This document shows positions 16,220 through 24,426 of a DNA stretch of 36,847 bases, piece by piece. Source of the DNA: an uncultured Oscillospiraceae bacterium (lineage in GTDB: Bacteria; Bacillota; Clostridia; Oscillospirales; Oscillospiraceae); the NCBI GenBank assembly GCA_904395905.1, contig CAJFNZ010000028.1, forward strand, positions 1 to 36,847, given 5' to 3'. How positions within the stretch are numbered: the first letter of the stretch is position 1; the number at the start of each line of letters is the position of its first letter. The notes beneath the pieces are model-generated. The model worked only from the letters and a program-made list of their open reading frames with translations, was not told the origin of the DNA and did no database searches. The translations under genes and the position numbers were made by a program.

Positions 16220-16257
16220 CAGAAGAACCGCCGCCTGTTCAGGCGGCGGTTCTTCTG
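16220..16257. terminator. Bidirectional terminator between convergent units
   Basis: A 17-bp perfect stem (16220-16236 / 16241-16257, loop GTTC) starts directly after the stop codon at 16219. The minus-strand operon ends at 16298 and approaches it from the other side. Uridines are mostly inside the descending arm (TTCTTCTG), so efficiency may be moderate. Confidence 0.75.
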
Positions 16258-16297
16258 CATTGAGGAATGTGGCGCACAGTTGCCAAGCCGCGCGGCG

Positions 16298-16825
16298 TCA
16301 GCGGGACGGCGGCGTCTCCAGGGAGAATTCCCAGGCGCAGGCGCAGCTGTCGTCGGTCACATCGGGGTAGCAGCTGACGCAGCGGCAGGCGATGCGGTCG
16401 TCGATGGCGCGGGCGAAGCCGGCGTACTCAATCTCGCCCACCGGCTTGCAGGGGTGGTAGGGCATCCCCTTCCGGGCCCGGGCCTCCTGGACGCGGCAGC
16501 GGACGTTCCGGTAGAGGAGCTTCCCGTCCCGCAGCGTCAGGTCCGTGGGGTTGCAGCGGTCGTCCAGCCGCAGCGGCAGGGCCCGGGCCAGGCCCTCCAG
16601 GCCGGGATGCTCCGGAAGCTGCAAAAAGGCCTTGATGCGCCGGGCCTCGACGACGGTGAAGCGCCGCCAGGCCTCGGCGTCGTGGAACATCGCCTCGTCC
16701 ATGCCGAACTTCCGCTCCACCGACTGGAACCAGACACCGTCGATGGCCAGCCAGTTTTTGGCGTCCATCTCCAGCAGGGTGAGCAGCTGCTCGCGGGTGA
16801 GGGATTGCAGGGTCTCGTTGATCAT
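16298..16825 (-). CDS. Cysteine-rich protein, probably DUF6125-like
   Basis: The 175-residue protein has no signal peptide. The N-terminal half is helical (LTREQLLTLLEMDAKNWLAIDGVWF, MDEAMFHDAEAWRRFTVVEARRI). The C-terminal half contains several Cys residues in pairs (VRCRVQ, HPC, ACRCVSCYPD, SCACAW), suggesting metal or Fe-S binding. This looks like the clostridial/archaeal family listed as DUF6125, with no known function; that family name is from memory and unverified. GGAAGG lies upstream of the ATG at 16825, which overlaps the preceding stop as ATGA. It is the last gene of the seven-gene minus-strand run. Confidence 0.7.
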   Translation of the reverse strand: MINETLQSLTREQLLTLLEMDAKNWLAIDGVWFQSVERKFGMDEAMFHDAEAWRRFTVVEARRIKAFLQLPEHPGLEGLARALPLRLDDRCNPTDLTLRDGKLLYRNVRCRVQEARARKGMPYHPCKPVGEIEYAGFARAIDDRIACRCVSCYPDVTDDSCACAWEFSLETPPSR

Positions 16826-18924
16826 GCGGGGGCGTCTTCCTTTCCGTGGGCGTCCAGCCAGGCCCGTTCGCGGCGCTGGCAGGTGAAGAGGAGAATCTGC
16901 CGCCGGCGGCCCAGCTCCCGAAGGAGCTCCAGGGCGGCGGCCAGGCGGTCGTCGTCGAAGGCCACCAGGGCGTCGTCCAGGACGAGGGGCGCGTCGGGAG
17001 GCAGCACCGTCTCGGCCACCGCCAGGCGCACGGCCAGGTACAGCTGGTCGGCCGTGCCGGCGCTCAGGGCCTGGAGGGGATGGGCCGCCGTCGCCCCGGC
17101 CTCCCGGGCGCGGACGGCCATGTCCCGGTCCAGCTGGACCCAGTCGTACCGGCCGCCGGTCATCCGGGCCATGTACTGGCCGGCCAGACGGTTGATTTGC
17201 GGGGCAAAGCGGGTTTGGAGCGCCGCGTTGGCTTGGTCCAGAGCCTCCATGGCCAGCGTCAGGGCGTCGTACCGCTGCCGGAGCCGTTCGGCCTCCGCGG
17301 CCAGGGCCTCCTCCCGGGCGGCCAGGGCGGCCGGGTCTCCGGACGCCGCCTGCCGGCCCAGGCACCGGTCCAGCCGGGAGCGGACGTCGGCCAGCTGCGC
17401 GTCCAGCCCGGCCAGCTGCGCCGGGGCGTCTGTCTGCCCCGGGGCGGCGGATTCCAGCAGCGCCAGGCGGGCGCGGGCCTCCTCGCGGCCGGCGGCCTCG
17501 TGGAACTGCCGCAGGTGGATGGCCCGCTGGACGGCGGCCCGGGCCGCGGGCTCGTCGCCAACCTCGGGGGCGAAGGCCCGGACGGCATCCAGCAGCGCCG
17601 GAAGCTGGCCGTCCAGGGCCTGCCGCCGCCGGGCCAGAACGTCGCGGAGGGCGGCGGCCTCGGCCTGCTGCCGGGCCCGGTCCTCGAGAGCCTCGGCCAG
17701 GTCTCCGGCCGCCCGGCGGAGGTCTACGGCGTCGGCCGCGCCGTAGCCTGTCAGCAGGGCGTGCCGCCGGCGGCGCGCCCGGTTGCCGCCGGCCAGGGCC
17801 AGGGCGGAGAGCAGCAGCAGGAGTCCGGCGGCGGCCAGCAGCGGGCGGAGGGCCAGAAGCCCCGCCGCCGCCGATGCCGCGGCCAGGACGGCCAGGAGCG
17901 CCGCCGGCCACCGGGCGCCCCGCCGCGTCAGGGTCTCCAGCCGGGCCGCGTCGGCCGCGGCCTGCCGGCGGACGTCGGCGGCGTCGAGGCCCGCCAGGGC
18001 CGGCGGGCAGGGGGGCGGGTCCGGCGGGGCCGGGGCGGCCGCCAGGGTCTCGTCCAGCTGCGCGCCGGTCTCCCGCCAGACGTCCAGCTGCCGCAGCAGC
18101 GACTGGAGCTCCTCCATGGGCGGGAGCCCCGCCACGGAGGCCTCCCGCTCCCGCAGGGCCTGCCGGCGCTTTTCCCAGCCCGCCTGGGCCTGGTCCCGCC
18201 GGGCCGCCTGTCGGGCGTCCCGGTCGGCCGCCAGGGCCGCGCGGCGGGCCTCCAGGTCGGCCTGCTGGGCCCGCAGGCCCTGGATCTCGGCGCTCAGCTG
18301 CCGCTGGGCCTCCAGCTGGGCGCGGACCTCGGCCAGCTCCGCTTGGGCCTGGGGCAGGAGGCCCGTGCGGTTGTGGCGGCAGCGGTTGCGCTGCTCCCGG
18401 AGCCGCGCCATGGCCGCGCCGCAGCTGACGGCGTCGTCCCCGGCGGAGACCAGGGCGCTGAGCCGGGCCTCCAGGGCGTGGTCGCCGGTCAGGGGCAGGC
18501 CGCCCTGGCGCAGGAAGCCGCTGCGCTCATAGACGCTCCGCTCCACGCCCAGCAGGGCCTGGCCGCAGCCGGCGGCCGGCAGGTCCAGCGCGCGGCCGCT
18601 CTCGCCGTCCCAGGCCCGGAGGACACCCAGCGGCGTCCGGCCGGCCGTCGTCCGCTCGAGGACGACGGGCCGGCCCTGCCACGTCAATTCCAGGCGGCCG
18701 GCCATGGGCTTGCCGGACCAGGGCTGGTAGCGGGTCTTGTCGGGCAGGGTGGTCCGGGTGGCCCGCTGGGCCGTGTCCACGCCGTAGAGCATGGCCAGCA
18801 GGAAGGCGCACCAGGTGGACTTCCCCGACTCGTTGGGGGATTCCAGGACGTTAAGGCCGGGGCGCAGCTCCAGCTTCTCGCCGTCCAGCCGCCCGAAGAC
18901 GGCCTGCATCGTGCGGAGTATCAC
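16822..18924 (-). CDS. yhaN: YhaN-like SMC/SbcC-type ATPase with coiled coils and membrane hairpin
   Basis: A 700-residue protein. The N-terminal ATPase half has Walker A at about 29-37 (SPNESGKST). Long coiled coils (about 175-260 and 400-590) flank two adjacent hydrophobic helices at about 340-358 and 361-380. The C-terminal half has the ABC signature LSAGTADQLYLAVRLA near 620 and Walker B PLVLDDALVAFDDDR near 646. The central membrane pair distinguishes YhaN from soluble SbcC and suggests membrane-tethered DNA repair or processing together with the YhaO-like nuclease encoded just upstream. The start is GTG at 18924: AGGAGG lies 7 nt upstream and the GTGA overlap with the upstream stop fits coupling. 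Confidence 0.85.
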   Translation of the reverse strand: MILRTMQAVFGRLDGEKLELRPGLNVLESPNESGKSTWCAFLLAMLYGVDTAQRATRTTLPDKTRYQPWSGKPMAGRLELTWQGRPVVLERTTAGRTPLGVLRAWDGESGRALDLPAAGCGQALLGVERSVYERSGFLRQGGLPLTGDHALEARLSALVSAGDDAVSCGAAMARLREQRNRCRHNRTGLLPQAQAELAEVRAQLEAQRQLSAEIQGLRAQQADLEARRAALAADRDARQAARRDQAQAGWEKRRQALREREASVAGLPPMEELQSLLRQLDVWRETGAQLDETLAAAPAPPDPPPCPPALAGLDAADVRRQAAADAARLETLTRRGARWPAALLAVLAAASAAAGLLALRPLLAAAGLLLLLSALALAGGNRARRRRHALLTGYGAADAVDLRRAAGDLAEALEDRARQQAEAAALRDVLARRRQALDGQLPALLDAVRAFAPEVGDEPAARAAVQRAIHLRQFHEAAGREEARARLALLESAAPGQTDAPAQLAGLDAQLADVRSRLDRCLGRQAASGDPAALAAREEALAAEAERLRQRYDALTLAMEALDQANAALQTRFAPQINRLAGQYMARMTGGRYDWVQLDRDMAVRAREAGATAAHPLQALSAGTADQLYLAVRLAVAETVLPPDAPLVLDDALVAFDDDRLAAALELLRELGRRRQILLFTCQRRERAWLDAHGKEDAPA

Positions 18925-19982
18925 AGGGCATCCTCCTCCCGTCCCTCCAGGGCGGCCAGGCCCAGCCGGGCAGCCAGGTCCCGGAGCGCCGGCTCGACGC
19001 CCTCCCGCTCGGCCAGGGCGTCGAGGAAGAGGCCGCGGAGGCTGTCCTGCCCCCGGTCCTCCCAGAGGGAGCGGGGGCGGGTGGTCTCGTCCCGCAGGTC
19101 CAGGCTGAAAAACCGCCCGGCCAGCGCCTCCCGCAGGGCCGCCAGGTCCGGCGGCGGGCAGGGGCCCGTCAGGCGGATCCGATAGATGTCCCGGGCGGTG
19201 TCCGGCGGCAGGGCGGCCTCGATGGCGGCCAGAGGGTCGTCCCCGGCGGCCACGGCCAGCGTCTCGTACCGCCGCCCGTCCAGGGGGCGGAAGGTCAGGC
19301 GGCAGCCGGCCTCGTCCAGCTGGCCCAGGTAGACGCCCTTCGGCCCCGTCTCGTCGAACCCCCGGCCCATGGCGCAGCCGGGCCAGGCGTAGGCGGTCCG
19401 GCCGGATTGCAGCAGCCCGGAGGCCCGGTGGATGTGGCCCAGGGCCAGATAGTCCAGGCCGGAGGCGGCAATCTCCTCGGGGGTGATGGGGTTGTACGGT
19501 GCGGCCCCCGGCGCCCCGTGGAGGACCATCAGCTGCAAAAGCCCCTCCGCCGGGGCCCGGAAGCCCGCCAGGAGGGACGGCGTCTCCGGGGCCGTGAAGG
19601 CCGCGCCCCAGACCCGGACGCCCAGGTCCGGCAGCACCTCCGACCGGGGCGACGATTGGGAGAAAATCCGCACGTTCCCCGGCCAGCCGCCGGCGGCGTA
19701 GGGGCTGCCGGGCGTGAAGCAGTCGTGGTTGCCGGGGGCGAGGAACACCGGAACGGCGCAGGCCGCCAGGGCGTCCCGGAGGGCCTCCAGAGTCTCCTGC
19801 CAGACCGTCTCGCCGTCCAGCAGATCCCCGGCCAGCAGCACCAGGTCGCACCCGGCGGCCAGCTCCGGCAGCCGGGCCAGCAGCCGGCGCTGTTCCCGGC
19901 GGCGGGCCGCGGCGGCCTCGGGCGGCAGGGCGCGGAAGGGGGCGTCCAGGTGGAGGTCGGCGGCGTGGAGGAAGTTAATCAT
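18921..19982 (-). CDS. yhaO: YhaO/SbcD-like DNA repair metallophosphoesterase
   Basis: A 353-residue calcineurin-like phosphoesterase with all metal-binding motifs: ADLHLD (Asp9, His11), LLAGDLLDGE (Asp53), GNHD (Asn85, His86), VLHG and GHIH. This is the SbcD/Mre11-type nuclease arrangement. Size and the following YhaN-like gene point to YhaO, known in Bacillus from the yhaONM region. It would form a nuclease-ATPase complex with its neighbour. The ATG at 19982 overlaps the end of ymdB by 8 bp; the extra upstream in-frame residues belong to that overlap and are unlikely. Confidence 0.87.
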   Translation of the reverse strand: MINFLHAADLHLDAPFRALPPEAAAARRREQRRLLARLPELAAGCDLVLLAGDLLDGETVWQETLEALRDALAACAVPVFLAPGNHDCFTPGSPYAAGGWPGNVRIFSQSSPRSEVLPDLGVRVWGAAFTAPETPSLLAGFRAPAEGLLQLMVLHGAPGAAPYNPITPEEIAASGLDYLALGHIHRASGLLQSGRTAYAWPGCAMGRGFDETGPKGVYLGQLDEAGCRLTFRPLDGRRYETLAVAAGDDPLAAIEAALPPDTARDIYRIRLTGPCPPPDLAALREALAGRFFSLDLRDETTRPRSLWEDRGQDSLRGLFLDALAEREGVEPALRDLAARLGLAALEGREEDAL

Positions 19983-20754
19983 GGAGGTCCACCCGCCGGG
20001 CCTCCCGGCAGCGGCCGGTCTCCCCGTCCAGGACAAAGAGAGCGGCCTCCAGCTTGCAGGGGCCCGGGGCCGGCTCGAAGCGGCTCGTCAGGTCCCCGCG
20101 GAAGCCGGCGATGGACTGCTCCGGCCGGACGCCCAGCACCGAGCGCATCGGGCCGGTCATGCCCAGGTCGGTCACGTAGCCGGTGCCCTTGGGGAGCACC
20201 TGGCAGTCGGCAGTGGGCACGTGGGTGTGGGTGCCCCAGACGGCCGAGGCCCGGCCGTCCAGATGGTAGCCCATGGCCAGCTTCTCCGAGGTGGCCTCGG
20301 CGTGGAAATCCACCAGCACCGCCCGGGCCTCTCCGGCCTCCCGGAGGACCCGCTCGGCCAGGAGGAAGGGGTTGTCCGGCCCGAAGGCCATGCCGCACCG
20401 GCCGATGAGGTTGAGCACCAGCACCGGTCCCATTGCGGTTTCAAAGAGGTCCCAGCCACGGCCCGGCAGCTGGGGGGCGAAGTTGGCCGGCCGGAGGATC
20501 CGGGGGCAGTCGTCCAGATACGGCACAATCTCCCGGCGGTTCCAGGTGTGGTTGCCCAGGGTGACGACGTCGGCCCCGGCGTCGAGGATGGCCTCGGCCT
20601 GGGCCGGGGTCAGCCCCACCATGGAGGCGTTTTCCCCGTTGACGACGCAGAAGTCCACCCCGTGGAGCTTTTTCAGCGGCCGCAGGTGGCGCTCTAAGCA
20701 CTGCAGGCCGGCCGGCGCGACGACGTCGCCCACGGCCAGAACGGTGAAGTCCAT
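19975..20754 (-). CDS. ymdB: YmdB-family metallophosphoesterase (2',3'-cyclic nucleotide phosphodiesterase)
   Basis: A 259-residue protein matching the TIGR00282/YmdB family over its whole length. Metal ligands are present in order: Asp10 (VGD), Glu41-Asn42 (NGENAS), Asn68-His69 (GNHTW), His in DFHAEATSEK and HTH in GTHTHVPTAD. Bacillus YmdB hydrolyses 2',3'-cyclic nucleotides and affects biofilm and motility gene expression. In Bacillus it is near recA/rny; here it lies instead between a cysteine desulfurase gene (4-bp gap) and yhaO (8-bp overlap). GGGAGG precedes the ATG. Confidence 0.93.
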   Translation of the reverse strand: MDFTVLAVGDVVAPAGLQCLERHLRPLKKLHGVDFCVVNGENASMVGLTPAQAEAILDAGADVVTLGNHTWNRREIVPYLDDCPRILRPANFAPQLPGRGWDLFETAMGPVLVLNLIGRCGMAFGPDNPFLLAERVLREAGEARAVLVDFHAEATSEKLAMGYHLDGRASAVWGTHTHVPTADCQVLPKGTGYVTDLGMTGPMRSVLGVRPEQSIAGFRGDLTSRFEPAPGPCKLEAALFVLDGETGRCREARRVDLHD

Positions 20755-20758
20755 CGGC

Positions 20759-21898
20759 TCAGCCTCCCCCGTGAGAAACCGGTGTTTCGAAAAATGCCGC
20801 CCGCAGGGCGTCGGCCAGGGCCAGGACGTCGGCCTCGGTGTTCTCCGGGCAAAAGCTGACCCGGACGGCCCCGTCGATGACCTCCGGCGGCAGGCCCATG
20901 GCCTCGAGCACGTGGCTCCGGTGGCCCTTGGCGCAGGCCGAGCCGGCCGAGACGAAGATCTCCCGGTCCTGGAGCCGGTTGATGAGCTCCTGGGACCGGT
21001 GGCCCGGCAGGCTGAAGCTGACGATGTGCGGCGCGTCGCCCGCGCCCAGGAGGACGACGTCCGGCAGTGCCGAGAGGGTCTCGCGGCACAGGTCGCGCAG
21101 CCGGGCCATGTGGGCGGCGTCCTCCCGGAAGGAGGCGGCGCCGGCCTCGCAGGCGGCTCCGAAGCCGCAGATGGCCGGCAGGGCCTCGGTGCCCGAGCGG
21201 AAGCCCTTCTCCTGGCCGCCGCCGCGGAGCAGCGGCGGCAGCGGCAGGCCCGGCCGGACGTACAGCGCCCCGACGCCCTTGGGGCCGTGGACCTTGTGGC
21301 CGGAGACGGTCACCAGGTCCGCCCCCAGGGCCTTGGCCCGGAGCGGCACCTTCAAAAAGCCCTGGACGGCGTCGGTGTGGAACAGGGCGTTGGGGCAGCG
21401 GCGGCGGACCGTCCGGAGCATCCGCTCCACCGGCATCACCGCGCCCGACTCGTTGTTGACCAGCATCACCGACACCAGGATGGTGTCCGGCCGCAGGGCC
21501 GCCTCCAGCGCCTCGACGGAGACGCGGCCGAGGCGGTCGGGCTGGAGATAGGTGACGGAAAAGCCCTGGCTCTCCAGGTCCTTGGCGGGGTTGAGCACCG
21601 CGTGGTGCTCCACGGCGGTGGTGACGATGTGCCTCCCCCGCTTGCCCAGGCGGCGGGCCGCGCCGTAGAGGGCCCAGTTGTCGGCTTCCGTGCCGCCGGA
21701 GGTGAAGAAGACCCGCTCGGGCTCCGCGCCCAGGGCGGAGGCCACCTGCCGCCGGGCCTGCCCGAGCCGCTGTTCGGCGGCCATGCCGAAGCCGTACAGG
21801 GCCGAGGGGTTCCCCCAGCACGTGGTCAGGGCGTCGTGCACCGCTGCCACGGCCGCGGCGCAGGGGCGGGTGGTGGCGGAGTTGTCGAGATATATCAT
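20759..21898 (-). CDS. Cysteine desulfurase (NifS/IscS family)
   Basis: A 379-residue PLP enzyme that removes sulfur from cysteine for Fe-S cluster, thiamine or tRNA thiolation pathways. It has the TSGGTEADN phosphate-binding segment, VEHHAV, HTDAVQG, PLP lysine in SGHKVHGPKG (Lys202) and the active-site Cys in SAGSACAKG (Cys322). It may supply sulfur for tRNA modification, as MnmE is in the same run, but no thiI, mnmA or iscU gene is in the window. AGGAG is about 13 nt from the ATG, longer than usual. It ends 4 nt before ymdB. Confidence 0.92.
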   Translation of the reverse strand: MIYLDNSATTRPCAAAVAAVHDALTTCWGNPSALYGFGMAAEQRLGQARRQVASALGAEPERVFFTSGGTEADNWALYGAARRLGKRGRHIVTTAVEHHAVLNPAKDLESQGFSVTYLQPDRLGRVSVEALEAALRPDTILVSVMLVNNESGAVMPVERMLRTVRRRCPNALFHTDAVQGFLKVPLRAKALGADLVTVSGHKVHGPKGVGALYVRPGLPLPPLLRGGGQEKGFRSGTEALPAICGFGAACEAGAASFREDAAHMARLRDLCRETLSALPDVVLLGAGDAPHIVSFSLPGHRSQELINRLQDREIFVSAGSACAKGHRSHVLEAMGLPPEVIDGAVRVSFCPENTEADVLALADALRAAFFETPVSHGGG

Positions 21899-21914
21899 CG
21901 GAAATCCATCGCTC

Positions 21915-22862
21915 CTAGCTGATGCTCGTCGTGTATTCGTGGAGGACCCGCACGGCCCGGGCGAACTGGGCCTGCTCCTCGTCGGTCAGGCGGTACTCCA
22001 CCACCTCCCGGATGCCCGAGGCGCCGATGACCGCCGGGACGCCGGCGTAGACGCCCTCCTGGCCGTACTCCCCGTGGAGCATCGCCGAGACCGGCAGCAC
22101 CCGCTGCTCGTCCCGGAGGATGGCCGTGAGGATTTCGGCGGCCACCGAGGAGACGCCGAAGGTGGTCGTCCCCTTGACGCCGGCCAGGTTGTAGGTGACG
22201 TCGGCGATGGTGTTGGCCACGGCCTCCCGGTCGAAGCCCGGCAGCAGGTCCGGATGGTCCTCGAACACCTGGTCCAGAGGCTTGCCGGCCACGGACACCA
22301 GGCTCCAGGGAATCACCTGCTCCTCGCCGTGCTCGCCCATGACGAAGGCCGTCACCGAGCGGGGGTCCACGGCCAGGGCGTCGGCCAGGTAGCACCGGAG
22401 CCGCGCCGTGTCCAGGGCCGTGCCGGTGCCGATGACCCGGGTGTCCGGCAGCCCCGAGAGCTGCTGGACCAGCCACGTCATCAGGTCCACCGGGTTCGTC
22501 ACCACCAAAAAGATGCCGTCGAAGCCCGTGGCCATAATCGACGGGACAATCCGCCCCACCAGGGTGGCCGTCTGGTCCAGCTTGTCCAGCCGCGGCGTGT
22601 TGGGCGGGAACTGGGGCCCGGCGGTCAGGACGCACACGTCGGCGTCGGCGCAGTCGTAGTAGGAGCCGTCGCGCACGTCCATGGCGCTGCCGGACACGCC
22701 CAGGGAGTGCTGTAAGTCGGTTGCCTCCGCCCAGGCGCGCCGCTGGTCGCTGTCCACCAGGACCAGGTCGTCGCACAGCCGCCCGGCCACCAGGCGGTAG
22801 GCCAGAGTGGCCCCCACCCGGCCGGCGCCGACGACGGCCACCTTCGTTCTGGAAATTGCCAT
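21915..22862 (-). CDS. L-lactate dehydrogenase-like 2-hydroxyacid dehydrogenase
   Basis: A 315-residue member of the LDH/MDH superfamily. NAD-binding motif GAGRVGA (about 12-18), VTNPVD, catalytic Asp151/Arg154 region (GTALDTARLR) and catalytic His178 in GEHGEE are present. The mobile specificity loop reads GPQFPPNTPRLD: the substrate-binding Arg91 is kept, but the position of the LDH-specific Gln is Phe by end-anchored alignment. The true substrate may therefore be a bulkier 2-keto acid than pyruvate. The start is ATG at 22862 with GGAGG 8 nt upstream; an upstream in-frame ATG would add 11 residues without a better site. Confidence 0.85.
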   Translation of the reverse strand: MAISRTKVAVVGAGRVGATLAYRLVAGRLCDDLVLVDSDQRRAWAEATDLQHSLGVSGSAMDVRDGSYYDCADADVCVLTAGPQFPPNTPRLDKLDQTATLVGRIVPSIMATGFDGIFLVVTNPVDLMTWLVQQLSGLPDTRVIGTGTALDTARLRCYLADALAVDPRSVTAFVMGEHGEEQVIPWSLVSVAGKPLDQVFEDHPDLLPGFDREAVANTIADVTYNLAGVKGTTTFGVSSVAAEILTAILRDEQRVLPVSAMLHGEYGQEGVYAGVPAVIGASGIREVVEYRLTDEEQAQFARAVRVLHEYTTSIS

Positions 22863-22899
22863 TGCTGGCACCTCCGTTTCTCTCTTCAATCTCAATCTC

Positions 22900-24261
22900 T
22901 CATTTCCCCACGCAGAAGCGGGAGAAAATTTGGTCCGTAATCTCGGCGCGGACCGACTTGCCGGTGATTTCCCCCAGGGCCTCCAGGGCCTCCTCCACGT
23001 CGGTCAGCACCGCGTCGGGGGTCACGCCGGCCTCCGCCGAGTTCAGGGCCGCGGAGAGGGCCGCGCCGGCCCGGTCCACCGCCGCCGCCTGGCGGGCGTT
23101 GGTCAGCAGGGAGCCGTCGCAGGGGACGTCCTCGGGGAAGAGCATATCCACCGCGTCCTCCAGCAGCGGCAGGCCCTCGCCGGTCTTGGCGCTCAGGGGC
23201 ACCACCAGCTCGAAGGGCAGGTCCGCCGGCTGGAGCACCGCCGGCAAATCCCGCTTGTTGAGGATGGCCACGGCCTGGCGGGCCGCGGCGGCTGCGTCGA
23301 TGACGGCATGGTCCGCCTCCTCCAGCGGCCGGCTGCCGTCGAAGACGCACAGGGCCAGGTCCGCCCCCCGGGCCGCCTGGCGGCTCCGCTCGACGCCCAG
23401 GGCTTCCAGCCGGTCTCCGGTCTCCCGGATGCCGGCGGTGTCCGTCAGCCGCAGCTTCCGCCCGCCCAGGCGCAGCGTCTCGGTGACGGCGTCCCGGGTC
23501 GTGCCGGCGATGTCGGTGACGATGACCCGGTCGTAGCCGGCCAGGGCGTTCAGGAGGCTGGACTTGCCGGCGTTGGGCTTGCCCAGCAGCACGGCGCGGA
23601 GGCCGTCCCGGAGGATCCGGCCCCGGTCGAAGGTGGAGCGCAGGGCGGCCAGCTCCTCCAGGGCCTCCTCCAGGGTGGAGAGCAGCCGGGCCGAACGGAA
23701 CGCCTCGATGTCCTCGTCGGGGTAGTCCAGCACCGCGTGGAAGTGGGCGCAGAGGCCGGCCAGCCGGTCGTAGACGCCGTCCACCCGGCGGGATACGGCC
23801 CCGGCCAGCTGGCCGGCGGCGTTGGCGGCGGCGTCGGCGGTCTCGGCCTCGATGAGGTCGGCCACGGCCTCGGCCTGGCTCAGGTCCATCCGGCCGTTGA
23901 GGAAGGCCCGCTTCGTGAACTCCCCGGGCCCGGCCTGGCGGGCCCCGGCGGCGAACAGCGCCTCCAGCCCGGCGGCCAGCACCGCCGGGGAGCCGTGGCA
24001 GTGCAGCTCCGCGGTGTCCTCGCCGGTGTAGGAGTGGGGGGCCCGGGAGACCGTGGCCAGCACCTGGTCGATTGGCCGGCCCTGGCGGTCGAGCAGGGCG
24101 CCGAGCACCAGCCGGCGGTCCTCGGTCTCGGCCAGGGGGCGGCCGCCGGCCGCCCGGAACACCCGGTCGGCCACGGCCACGGCCCCGTCCCCCGACAGCC
24201 GCAGGACGCCGATGGCCGCCATCTGCCAGGCGGTGGAGACGGCGGCGATGACTTCTGACAT
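22900..24261 (-). CDS. mnmE: tRNA uridine-5-carboxymethylaminomethyl modification GTPase MnmE (TrmE)
   Basis: A 453-residue GTPase that, with MnmG, modifies the wobble uridine of some tRNAs. The N-terminal tetrahydrofolate-binding domain includes GEDTAELHCHGS and GEFTKRAFLNGRMDLSQAEAV. The G domain carries GKPNAGKSS (227-235), DIAGTTRD, DTAG and NKRD. The protein ends in FCVGK, corresponding to the conserved C-terminal FCIGK with its catalytic Cys. Length is normal. The start is ATG at 24261 with AAAGGAG 7 nt upstream. It is first in the seven-gene minus-strand run. mnmG, rsmG and jag, its common neighbours, are not here. Confidence 0.97.
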   Translation of the reverse strand: MSEVIAAVSTAWQMAAIGVLRLSGDGAVAVADRVFRAAGGRPLAETEDRRLVLGALLDRQGRPIDQVLATVSRAPHSYTGEDTAELHCHGSPAVLAAGLEALFAAGARQAGPGEFTKRAFLNGRMDLSQAEAVADLIEAETADAAANAAGQLAGAVSRRVDGVYDRLAGLCAHFHAVLDYPDEDIEAFRSARLLSTLEEALEELAALRSTFDRGRILRDGLRAVLLGKPNAGKSSLLNALAGYDRVIVTDIAGTTRDAVTETLRLGGRKLRLTDTAGIRETGDRLEALGVERSRQAARGADLALCVFDGSRPLEEADHAVIDAAAAARQAVAILNKRDLPAVLQPADLPFELVVPLSAKTGEGLPLLEDAVDMLFPEDVPCDGSLLTNARQAAAVDRAGAALSAALNSAEAGVTPDAVLTDVEEALEALGEITGKSVRAEITDQIFSRFCVGK

Positions 24262-24293
24262 GGCGACGCTCCTTTGCATGATACTTGGATTCC

Positions 24294-24322
24294 AGTATAC
24301 GACGCTTTCCCGAAATTGGCAA
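24294..24322 (-). promoter_or_regulatory. Sigma-A promoter of the mnmE run
   Basis: On the minus strand, TTGCCA (24317-24322) and TATACT (24294-24299) are separated by exactly 17 nt, with a leader of about 25 nt to the mnmE start. It may drive all seven genes down to 16298, since the largest gap between them is 37 nt. Confidence 0.75.
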
Positions 24323-24361
24323 GAGCCCTCCGGAGATTTTCCGATTTTCCCCGGCGGGTCG

Positions 24362-24390
24362 TTGCCTTTTTCGTCGGACTATGGTATGGT
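24362..24390 (+). promoter_or_regulatory. Sigma-A promoter of the DUF2207-like gene
   Basis: TTGCCT (24362-24367) and TATGGT (24385-24390) are 17 nt apart, with a leader of about 30 nt to the ATG at 24427. It is back to back with the mnmE promoter. Confidence 0.6.
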
Positions 24391-24426
24391 AGAGGGGACA
24401 ATTCCGCGAAAAAAGGAGGCGAGGGC

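Noticed and set aside
16846-19185. Very long plus-strand open frame opposite the YhaN-like gene
   Set aside because: It is Gly/Arg/Gln/Pro-rich low-complexity translation typical of an antisense frame in high-GC DNA, without motifs. The minus strand encodes clear Walker and signature motifs. The same reasoning removes other long mirror frames, for example opposite mnmE, argH and icd.
18921-19982. Calling the phosphoesterase/ATPase pair SbcD/SbcC
   Set aside because: The ATPase is only 700 residues and has two central hydrophobic helices, which fits YhaN better than the roughly 1000-residue soluble SbcC.
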